Below, piece by piece: positions 9,215-16,036 of a DNA stretch of 64,000 nucleotides. Both the position numbers and the translations under genes were made by a program. The notes under the pieces are model-generated. The model did not search any database. It was not told the DNA's origin and saw only the letters and a program-made list of their open reading frames with translations. This stretch comes from Pseudomonadota bacterium (GTDB lineage Bacteria > Pseudomonadota > Gammaproteobacteria > Xanthomonadales > SZUA-38), in contig JBCCCR010000021.1 in NCBI GenBank assembly GCA_039033415.1, positions 1-64,000 of the forward strand. The letters run 5' to 3'. Numbering within the stretch: the stretch's first letter is position 1; every line of letters starts with the position of its first letter.

Positions 9215-10548
9215 ATCACTATTTTCGCCGAATCATGTTTTCAGTTTGGTTGATTCTGCTGCTGGCCGCATTGGCGACGGTCGTCGGTGGCCGCTTCTTA
9301 AATTCCGCCAATGAGGGCTCCTCGCGGTACCACGCCGAAACGCTCGCGGTCATAACGAGAGACCTCCAAAAAACGCTCGACTCGGGTGAGCCCGCCGAGT
9401 CGCTGGCTGATCGTTTTTCCCTTGGATTCGAAAATTTCCTGGATATCTACATCATCGATAGCAATAGTCGAGATCTCATCGGACGTGAGTTGCCAGCTCC
9501 GGTAGTCGAGGTCCTAGACGATCCGGAACCATCGGGAGATGGACGAGTTCTTGTACATCCCGAAAGCGTAGACGGATACCGCGTGGTCGGCCTACTCGCG
9601 AGCCACCCCAGCCTGATACTGAAATCCCGCGATAGACCCCTGCTGTTTGTCTTGTTGTTCTTGGTCAGCGCCGTTGTTTCCTACGGATTGGCTCGGTTCG
9701 TTGTGCTTCCGATTCGCCACCTTCGGCAGGCTGGGAATCGAGTAGCCGCCGGTGATTTAAGCGTTCGAGTAAGCCATACCGTTCGAGGACGAAAGGACGA
9801 CATCGCCTTGCTTGCACGTGACTTCGACGCCATGACAGAGCGCATTGACCATCTGTTGAAATCTCAGCAACGCCTCATGCGTGATGTTTCCCACGAGCTG
9901 CGCTCGCCGCTGGCCCGGCTCCAGGCTCTCCAGTCTCTGGCTCGCCAGCGATTTTCCGGTGAGGACGACACGCACATTCTCGACCGGATGGACTACGAGT
10001 CTGAGCGGCTGAACGAGCTTATTGAACAGATTCTTTCGTTTGCCAGGCTCAACGCCAGTCAAGAAATTACAAGACAAACGACGGACATCTCCGATCTGCT
10101 CAAAACGATTATCGACGATGCGCTGGTAGAGATCGGGGACAACGATGTCGGCGTGGAGTTTCAGGGGCCGGAGCGTTTGACGCTACGGGTCAATGCGGGG
10201 CTGATACACAGCGCCCTGGAAAACGTTTTGCGTAACGCCGTTCGTTATACGCCGCAGGGAAAGTCGGCGCTGGTAACGTTAACTCAGTCGAACGAGTACG
10301 CCACCGTTGACGTTGAGGACCAGGGCCCCGGGGTCCCGGATGATGCGTTGGAAAAGTTATTCGATCCATTTTTCCAGGTTGATGAAAGCCGTTCGCCGCA
10401 GAACGGCGGCAGTGGCGTTGGCTTGGCGATAGCTCGTCGCGCCATAGAGCTTCATGATGGAAAGATCAGCGCGCTCAACCGCAGCGACGGCGGGCTTCTC
10501 GTTTCCATGAGGCTACCGGTGCAACCCGATTTTGTCGGAGCGTCTTAG
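9211..10548 (+). CDS. Membrane sensor histidine kinase (CpxA-like architecture)
   Basis: 445 aa. Two membrane segments (about 9-27 and 143-163) flank a ~115-residue periplasmic sensor of unknown ligand. HAMP domain 160-213. Phospho-acceptor His228 lies in RDVSHELRSPLARLQ. The ATPase domain has the N box ENVLRNAVRY (Asn338, Asn342), the G1 box DQGPGVPDD from 370, and the G2 box GGSGVGLAIARR near 399. All catalytic residues are present. It is coupled by ATGA to the response regulator at 8510-9214. Nearest genes are secreted hydrolases on the left and fur on the right. There is no direct evidence which of these it controls. Confidence 0.93.
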   Translation: MNHYFRRIMFSVWLILLLAALATVVGGRFLNSANEGSSRYHAETLAVITRDLQKTLDSGEPAESLADRFSLGFENFLDIYIIDSNSRDLIGRELPAPVVEVLDDPEPSGDGRVLVHPESVDGYRVVGLLASHPSLILKSRDRPLLFVLLFLVSAVVSYGLARFVVLPIRHLRQAGNRVAAGDLSVRVSHTVRGRKDDIALLARDFDAMTERIDHLLKSQQRLMRDVSHELRSPLARLQALQSLARQRFSGEDDTHILDRMDYESERLNELIEQILSFARLNASQEITRQTTDISDLLKTIIDDALVEIGDNDVGVEFQGPERLTLRVNAGLIHSALENVLRNAVRYTPQGKSALVTLTQSNEYATVDVEDQGPGVPDDALEKLFDPFFQVDESRSPQNGGSGVGLAIARRAIELHDGKISALNRSDGGLLVSMRLPVQPDFVGAS

Positions 10549-11367
10549 TCCTCAGTCCATTCGCCGACACTGGTACCGCGTCGGACAGGATGGGAGAGCG
10601 GACGTTGAGGCACAAGCTGACGGCGAAGAAATCGGCCGATGGTCAATCGGAATCGGTTGGTGAACCGGCGCCCCGTTACCAACGCGGGGGCGAAGTAGAA
10701 CCGATCACATTCGAAGCACGCCTTTACCTGGTCAAAAATCCCAGAATAGGGTGTGCCAATTTTGTGTCAAACAGGCTGTTTTTCTGTGTCGTTTGGCGTC
10801 GTGTTTCAGTGAGCGGCCGCCGCTAAACGGTTGGTTTTAAATTATTTATCTGACGGAAATCCGGGTTAGAGACGAGTCGCCGAGGTTAGCGAATGCTCTC
10901 TTCAGACAGTAACAGGCCCGAATTCCACAAACTCCCCCTGCAAGTATTAGTGGATTCACACCCGAAACTCCCCACAGTCCCTCACCAAGTGTCTTTGCGA
11001 TATGGTCGCCCGTCGTCAACCAAATGAGAATTACGAGACTAAGGCTTGCAGCCGAGATTGCTGTGCATTGCTCGAACCAAGCTCGTCCACTGCTACAAAG
11101 ACTCATTGGAGGTCAAACAGTCAGCAGACGGTCCAGTGACCCGCAACAATTGGGTTTCCAGGAAATCTGAGTTGCTAAAATGCTGGTGGCGAGCAAGCCC
11201 GAAGAAGCGTTCGCGTCCCTTGCCAAGGCCTCGGGGCTTTGTTGTCAGTTCCGTTTTGTGTGCGGTCGCACAGCGAGGTTTGTTAGAGTGTCGACGGCGG
11301 AAAAGTGCGCCTTAGTTCTTACGCCATTGCGGTCAAATAGCTAATCTCAATCGGAACACGACCCTCT
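10549..11367. other. 819-bp stretch without a supported gene
   Basis: Several short frames exist. One on the minus strand (10846-11106, 86 aa) has two hydrophobic stretches (SLSLVILIWLTT and LILAGGVCGIRACY), but it lacks a good ribosome binding site and a family match, so it is not called. A weak hairpin CCGAC/GTCGG lies just after the kinase stop. The promoter of fur must be in the last ~100 bp. Confidence 0.4.
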
Positions 11368-11772
11368 ATGCCCGACCGAAACGAACTGCGCAAAGCCGGC
11401 CTGAAGGTCACTCTGCCACGAATTAAGATTCTCGAGATACTGGCTTCGAGTGAAACCCACCATCTCAGTGCCGAGGATGTTTACCGCCGGTTGTTGGAGG
11501 TGGGAGAGGAAATTGGGCTGGCAACCGTCTACCGAGTGCTCAACCAATTTGAGGCGGCGGGTTTGGTGGTCAAACACGATTTTGAAGGCGACAAGTCCGT
11601 CTTTGAACTCGACACCGGTGCTCACCATGATCATATGGTTGATATCGACTCAGGCGAAGTGACGGAATTTTACTCTGAGGCCTTGGAGCGATTGCAGCGC
11701 GAGCTGTGCGAAGAGCGCGGCTATGAGCTGGCTGACCACACTATGGTGCTCTACGTCCGTAAGAAATCCTGA
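11368..11772 (+). CDS. fur: Ferric uptake regulator Fur
   Basis: 134 aa, the usual Fur length. The N-terminal winged helix (ELRKAGLKVTLPRIKILEIL, AEDVYRRLLEVGEEIGLATVYRVL) is almost textbook Pseudomonas/Xanthomonas Fur. The regulatory-metal residues His86, Asp88, Glu107 and His124 are all at the expected places (HHDHM at 86-90). There are no CxxC pairs, as in P. aeruginosa Fur, and only one cysteine (114). Fur-Fe(II) represses iron-acquisition genes. It stands alone on its strand, next to an AP2-domain gene, a putative sRNA and two TonB receptors that have Fur-like boxes. It may be the only fur or an additional copy; the window cannot say. Confidence 0.95.
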   Translation: MPDRNELRKAGLKVTLPRIKILEILASSETHHLSAEDVYRRLLEVGEEIGLATVYRVLNQFEAAGLVVKHDFEGDKSVFELDTGAHHDHMVDIDSGEVTEFYSEALERLQRELCEERGYELADHTMVLYVRKKS

Positions 11773-11886
11773 GATCGACCTCGGCACTAAAACGCCAACG
11801 GCCGGATAGGGCACACACGGTTGTAGTCCGGATGTCGTGCCTTGCTTACCTTCCATGCCGGTGGCCGCGGTGGGTTTATCAGTTCG

Positions 11887-12453
11887 CTAGGATCCCGCAA
11901 CGCTGTCAGCGTTGATCTCGATAGCGGCGTCGTCAGCAAAGTTCGAACGAACAGACCTTGGGGTGTCGGCTTTCCAATAAAATCCTTCGAGGGCCGTGAG
12001 CGCCTTGCTTCGCGCTGTTATAGCGAGCTCTCGGGCTTTGGCCTCGCCGTAGATTTTGACGGAGTAGGTTGCCCGACCATACTTACCGGGAACGGTGGGC
12101 CAGTTGGCTTCCCAGTAACTGTTCTCTCCATATGAGCCGTCGGCGCGACGATGGCGCTTGGTATAGCGACAAACCCCGGTAATGCCCGATTGATTGTTGG
12201 CCCGGACAATCTGCGCAAGTTTGTAGCGCGACATCGGTGCAACGGTCTCTACCAGATGGTCACGCCACTTTCTTGCCAGCTCAAGCGCCGTTTCCCGGCC
12301 CTCACACTTCTTGTCGTGGAAAGTCTTGACGTATTGTGTTCCGTCTCGTCTGAGGCTGACTCGCCAGCCGTAGCAGCGGCTTTTCTGATCATCAATCCGG
12401 CTTAAGCCGTACCAGCCATATTTGCCGAGTTCTGCGTTCGCGTCCTGTGACAT
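11887..12453 (-). CDS. Protein with two AP2/ERF-like DNA-binding domains
   Basis: 188 aa. Two AP2-like units are visible. The first (about 10-68) contains YGWRVSLRRDGTQYVKTFHD and a helix ETALELARKWRDHL. The second (about 88-158) contains SGITGVCRYTKR, SYWEANWPTVPGK, YSVKIYGEAKAREL and AITARSKAL. The three-strand plus amphipathic-helix pattern is that of AP2 domains found in bacterial, phage and homing-endonuclease proteins. No nuclease motif was seen, so a DNA-binding or regulatory role is inferred. A Fur box lies 48 bp upstream of its ATG (12501-12519), which predicts iron-repressed expression. It converges on fur. Confidence 0.8.
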   Translation of the reverse strand: MSQDANAELGKYGWYGLSRIDDQKSRCYGWRVSLRRDGTQYVKTFHDKKCEGRETALELARKWRDHLVETVAPMSRYKLAQIVRANNQSGITGVCRYTKRHRRADGSYGENSYWEANWPTVPGKYGRATYSVKIYGEAKARELAITARSKALTALEGFYWKADTPRSVRSNFADDAAIEINADSVAGS

Positions 12454-12500
12454 TCATTTGCTCCGGCATTGAGATTGTGAATAGGTGCACTCGATTATAC

Positions 12501-12519
12501 GCAAATAAGAATCATTAGC
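12501..12519 (-). promoter_or_regulatory. Fur box upstream of the AP2-domain gene
   Basis: GCAAATAAGAATCATTAGC matches 14 of 19 positions of the classical Fur consensus (GATAATGATAATCATTATC). It sits 48 bp before the start of the AP2-domain gene read leftwards. Binding is inferred. Confidence 0.7.
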
Positions 12520-12652
12520 GTTAGTGTTTGCGAAGCCTTTTTCGGCCGGAGATCCTAACTAGCCCGAAACAGGTGGCACCAGCTATGTCTGCAGCCTCGA
12601 ATCGCCGGATAGCAGCCTCCGACTATTCGCAAATGCCGACGCACCTTGACGC

Positions 12653-12690
12653 AAAAAAACCGGCGCGGAAGGGGAATTCGGCGCCGGCTA
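12653..12690 (-). terminator. Rho-independent terminator
   Basis: Reading the minus strand, a 7-bp perfect GC stem (CCGGCGC 12660-12666 with GCGCCGG 12681-12687, 14-nt loop) is followed directly by TTTTTTT (12659-12653). It ends the candidate small RNA; no coding gene on this strand stops just before it. Confidence 0.8.
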
Positions 12691-12780
12691 AGGTTGGCTG
12701 GCGGTCGCGATGGCAGTCCATGATCCACCATCGCTGATCCAACCTTGTCTTACATCTTGACGGGTTGCCACCGCCTCGAT
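12653..12780 (-). ncRNA. Candidate Fur-repressed small RNA (RyhB/PrrF-like role)
   Basis: On the minus strand a sigma70-like promoter overlapping a Fur box predicts a start near 12780. A hairpin followed by seven T predicts an end near 12653, giving an RNA of about 128 nt. Inside are two nested perfect stems: AAGGTTGG/CCAACCTT (12690-12697 with 12739-12746) and GCGATGG/CCATCGC (12707-12713 with 12728-12734). The 5' third is predicted unpaired and could hold the seed. Fur-repressed sRNAs of this kind (RyhB, PrrF, NrrF) silence iron-using proteins when iron is low. No sequence identity to those is claimed: this is an analogy from promoter, size and terminator. Confidence 0.6.
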
Positions 12781-12782
12781 AT

Positions 12783-12815
12783 GCAAATGATAATCATTGG
12801 AATTACGGTTTGCAA
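12783..12815 (-). promoter_or_regulatory. Sigma70-like promoter with embedded Fur box
   Basis: On the minus strand, TTGCAA (12815-12810), a 17-bp spacer and TATCAT (12792-12787) form a good promoter. The Fur box GCAAATGATAATCATTGGA (12783-12801) matches 14 of 19 consensus positions, with a 13-bp exact core AATGATAATCATT, and covers the -10 element, the classical layout for Fur repression. Confidence 0.72.
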
Positions 12816-13108
12816 TAAGGCATTGCGATACCAGCGGTCTTGGGGGCCAACCTTCACCTTGCCAACTCATAATCGAGTACCGCTTTCTATCCAATTGGGT
12901 GGCGATAGCATTATCTGACAATGTGTTTGCTCACGGTTTTTCTTGCTGATCCCCAAATGTCTGTTTTGAGGGGAAAGCCAGTTGAACCATGGCCGTGTGA
13001 TGCGGCAGGGCAGAGGCAGGTTGAGCAGTCGAAGAAGCCCGATACCGCTGCGCTTTCAACCCAACCCTATTGGAGCGTTATGGGCATGGAGACAACCAAT
13101 GCTATAGT
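12816..13108. other. Non-coding stretch, nothing recognised
   Basis: About 290 bp between the candidate sRNA promoter and the next Fur-like box. No supported gene or hairpin. Confidence 0.4.
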
Positions 13109-13131
13109 AAATGCGAATGAGAACTAATATG
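13109..13131 (+). promoter_or_regulatory. Fur-like box upstream of the decayed sigma factor gene
   Basis: Three adjacent hexamers AAATGC-GAATGA-GAACTA (13109-13126) fit the Fur hexamer-array model. The best 19-bp alignment (13113-13131) matches 12 of 19 positions. The ten bases AAATGCGAAT recur at 15957-15966 before the second TonB receptor. Confidence 0.5.
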
Positions 13132-13142
13132 GTTTATTAGAT

Positions 13143-13519
13143 TTGTTGTGCGAAGAGAACTGGGTGGACGACCCTATCGATGACTACCTTCAGCTGATAT
13201 CCGATACATCAATCCCCAGCTATTTGCGGAAGCTCGTCAGATTCATTGATCGCGCCAATGACGTGCTGCAGGCTATGGCCGAGAAGCTGCTCACTCGCGG
13301 CGGCGGCGTGGGTGATCCGCTCCGTTTTCTTGAAGGCTTTTTACGATACGGTTGGCGAGTTTCCGCTGCTGATGCATCGGTTTTTCAGCTAACCACTTCC
13401 AGGGTGACACCGAGCAGGAACTTGCGAGCTAGCACGACGTCCAGCTGTCAACGGTCGAGAAGCACCTGCGTTGCGCTCGCAGGCACTGTTTCCGATGTCG
13501 TTCTACCGATCTGATCTGA
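13143..13519 (+). pseudogene. Remnant of a FecI-type ECF sigma factor
   Basis: The first frame has a sigma region-2-like piece, YLRKLVRFIDRANDVLQAMAEKLL. The downstream part is spread over other frames: LKAFYDTVGEFPLLMHRFFS around 13334-13393, then from 13397 FQGDTEQELA, a TAG stop, and VQLSTVEKHLRCARRHCF, which is a typical region-4 helix-turn-helix of iron-responsive ECF factors, ending at TGA 13517-13519. Region 2/3 is shortened and at least two frameshifts and one stop are needed. It sits where an intact sigma factor would be: after a Fur-like box and before a TonB receptor. No FecR-like anti-sigma gene is present nearby. Confidence 0.65.
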
Positions 13520-13649
13520 TTGCCAGCTGCGTACGGTGGCGTCTGCCACTGTGCCCCGCAGGCGACATCGTCGCTTGAGCGAACCCATGGGGGCACCGTG
13601 CTAAACGATCTTTTCTAGGTTATTTTTTGATAGAGAACCCGGGTTACTA

Positions 13650-15734
13650 ATGATTCTATCGACCCAAAAAGACCTTACGCTGACCAAATTGCGGCGCGGT
13701 TATTCATTCGTTCCTTTGCTGGTTGTCCCTTACTTTTTAGTGGTCGTTTGTAGTTTCGCAAACGCTTCGGGCGTAAGGGAGGTCTTTGAGCCGCAGGCGT
13801 TTGAAAGGTTTGCTCCGCGCACGGCGCTGGATATGGCGCGCCAGGTACCCGGTTTCCCCATTGACGAAGGGGAGTCCGAACGCGGTTTCGGGCAGGCCGA
13901 CACGAACATCCTGCTCAACGGCAGGCGCATCTCCGGCAAGTCAAACGGGCCCGTTGACGCGCTGGGTCGGATACCGGCCGAGGACGTTGTTCGACTAGAG
14001 GTGCTGGACGGAGCGAGTCTGGATATAGGGGGATTGTCCGGGCAGGTACTCAATGTGGTCACCGCGACCGGAGGCGGAATCACGGGCCAATTTCGCTACT
14101 CTCCGGAGGGCAGAACCGACGACGCCCCCTTCCGCTGGGGCAATGGCTCGGTCGCGATTTCCGGTGGTAGCGACACAACGGAATGGACGCTCAACGTTGT
14201 CAGCAACCAGTCATCGAGCGGAACCGAGGGGCCTGAGCGGGTAACCGATGGAGCCGGCGCATTGATCGATTTGCGAGAGGAGCGCGCCGAAGAGTTCATT
14301 GACCAGCCGGGTGTTGCGGGCTCGTTGACGCGCGTCTGGGAGTCGGGCGAGGTATTGAATCTGTCGGCGGAAGTGAACTGGTTCATCTATGACTTCGAGG
14401 AGTTGTCTTCACGCAATCCGGTTGGCGGCATTGCGCAGACCCGCGAGCTTGTCGAGACGGAGGATGAGTTCAACTTTGAGCTTGGCGCTGATTATGAGTT
14501 TGGACTGAGAGATGGTCGCCTGAAGTTCATCGCACTACATCGGTATGAAGACAGTCCGACCGAGGCGCGAGTGCGGTTTGATTTTGTCGATGAAAGCGCC
14601 CCGGCGGGGACGGTCTTCAAACGCCGGGCGGAGGAAGCCGAGACGGTGCTGCGGGGTGAGTACACGCACAAAGCGCTCGGTGGTGATTGGCAGTGGGCTG
14701 CGGAGGGTACACACAACTACCTGGACATTGACGGCGAGCTGCAGGTGAGAGATGAGAGTGGGCTTTTGGTTCCCGCGGAGCTGCCGGGCGCCTCGTCCAG
14801 AGTCGAGGAAGATCGCGCGGAACTGACTGTGAGCTACAGCCAAACGTTGACCGAAAGACTGCAGCTGCAGTATTCCGTCGGCGGCGAGTACTCGGAGATT
14901 CGCCAGACGGGTTCCGGTGGCCAGATTCGAGACTTCATCAGACCCAAAGGGTTCGTTTCGGCAAACTGGGCTCCCTCGGATGCCCTCGACGTCTCATTGC
15001 AGCTCGAACGACAAGTAGGGCAGCTACGCTTTTTCGATTTTATCTCCTCGGTCAATATCAACCAGGAACGGGTCAACGTCTCCAACGTCGATCTGGTGCC
15101 GCCACAAAGCTGGATTCTGTCGCTACAGGCGCAGCGGTCGCTCGGCGACCTCGGGTCCTTGACGTTAAGCGCAAATTTCGAAGACATCACTGATATTGTC
15201 GATCAGATACCCATTGAAGGGGGCGGACAGGCACCGGGAAACCTGGACGCCGCTGAACGGTGGTCGGTTTCGACCAACGTTACGCTGTTGCTGGACCCGA
15301 TCGGCTGGCAGGGACTTCGGCTGGATGCGGATGCAAGCTATACCGACTCCGAGGTCGCCGACCCGCTGACCGGAGAGGTTCGCCCGATTACCGATGACGA
15401 CTACCTGGACTTTGAGGTGACCATTCGGCAAGACTTTTCGGGTTCCCCCTGGGCGGCGGGACTGGAGCTTTCTTACCGCAAAAACCGTCCTTCGATACGA
15501 CTCGATGAGACCAGTCTCTTTCGCCCGACGCGAGCGTTTTCCAGGCTTTTTATCGAGAACAAGGACGTCTGGGGAATGACGCTGCGGGGAAGCCTATCCA
15601 ATCTGAACGATCGCGGGCTCGATTTTTCGCGCACGATTTTTGCCGACCGGTTGACCGATACGGTCGATTTTCGCGAGGACAGGCTACGAGACTTCGGGTT
15701 GCTGATCGGCTTGGATATCGAAGGAAGTTTTTAA
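13650..15734 (+). CDS. TonB-dependent receptor-like outer membrane protein
   Basis: 694 aa. Signal peptide with hydrophobic stretch about 20-40. The plug region (about 50-150) has MARQVPGFPIDEG, the loop NILLNGRRISGKSNG, and RIPAEDVVRLEVLDGASLDIGGLSGQVLNVVT, which matches TonB receptor plugs. The remainder alternates short beta strands as in a 22-strand barrel and ends in GSF with a terminal Phe. No clear TonB box was seen. The substrate is not given; its place in the Fur island suggests iron or heme compounds. The ATG at 13650 has no good ribosome binding site, and a 10-bp palindrome AACCCGGGTT lies at 13636-13645 just before it. Confidence 0.88.
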   Translation: MILSTQKDLTLTKLRRGYSFVPLLVVPYFLVVVCSFANASGVREVFEPQAFERFAPRTALDMARQVPGFPIDEGESERGFGQADTNILLNGRRISGKSNGPVDALGRIPAEDVVRLEVLDGASLDIGGLSGQVLNVVTATGGGITGQFRYSPEGRTDDAPFRWGNGSVAISGGSDTTEWTLNVVSNQSSSGTEGPERVTDGAGALIDLREERAEEFIDQPGVAGSLTRVWESGEVLNLSAEVNWFIYDFEELSSRNPVGGIAQTRELVETEDEFNFELGADYEFGLRDGRLKFIALHRYEDSPTEARVRFDFVDESAPAGTVFKRRAEEAETVLRGEYTHKALGGDWQWAAEGTHNYLDIDGELQVRDESGLLVPAELPGASSRVEEDRAELTVSYSQTLTERLQLQYSVGGEYSEIRQTGSGGQIRDFIRPKGFVSANWAPSDALDVSLQLERQVGQLRFFDFISSVNINQERVNVSNVDLVPPQSWILSLQAQRSLGDLGSLTLSANFEDITDIVDQIPIEGGGQAPGNLDAAERWSVSTNVTLLLDPIGWQGLRLDADASYTDSEVADPLTGEVRPITDDDYLDFEVTIRQDFSGSPWAAGLELSYRKNRPSIRLDETSLFRPTRAFSRLFIENKDVWGMTLRGSLSNLNDRGLDFSRTIFADRLTDTVDFREDRLRDFGLLIGLDIEGSF

Positions 15735-15806
15735 CCCTCAAGCCATACTGACTTAACGCCTCGAGGTGCGCGACGGGTGCGGTTTAAAGAATCTAGGCCC
15801 CAGTTG

Positions 15807-15834
15807 CCCGCCAGCCCTGGCGTCGGCTGGCGGG
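15807..15834 (+). terminator. GC-rich hairpin after the first TonB receptor gene
   Basis: A 10-bp perfect inverted repeat CCCGCCAGCC / GGCTGGCGGG with an 8-nt loop lies 72 bp after the stop. Only two T follow it, so it is a weak intrinsic terminator or an RNA end-protecting hairpin. Confidence 0.5.
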
Positions 15835-15948
15835 TTCCTGGACCTGGCTGAAACCGCCGAAGGCGGAACCGGACCAGTCATTCCCGGTTTTTCTGGAGAG
15901 AGTCATCGACGTGCCATTCGAACGCCACCAGCATACCCATCAAAATAA

Positions 15949-15968
15949 ATTAATGCAAATGCGAATCG
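15949..15968 (+). promoter_or_regulatory. Fur-like hexamer array before the siderophore receptor
   Basis: TAATGC-AAATGC-GAATCG (15951-15968) is a run of three hexamers, with 11 of 19 matches to the palindromic consensus at best. It lies about 70 bp before the receptor start and shares AAATGCGAAT with the site at 13109. It is a weaker call than the boxes at 12501 and 12783. Confidence 0.45.
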
Positions 15969-16036
15969 GTTGTATTTAGATTCGTAATAAAGGTAGTATC
16001 TCTCCGGGAGCAGCGATTCAAATTTGGGAGATCACC

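Noticed and set aside
10846-11106. An 86-codon minus-strand frame with two hydrophobic stretches
   Set aside because: No ribosome binding site, no partner gene and no family; kept only as a note in the non-coding entry.
11046-11315. An 89-codon plus-strand frame before fur
   Set aside because: Arg/Ser/Cys-rich composition typical of chance reading in GC-rich DNA.
12688-12921. A 77-codon minus-strand frame over the sRNA candidate
   Set aside because: It begins upstream of the promoter and Fur box and runs into the terminator stem; the residues look random and have no ribosome binding site.
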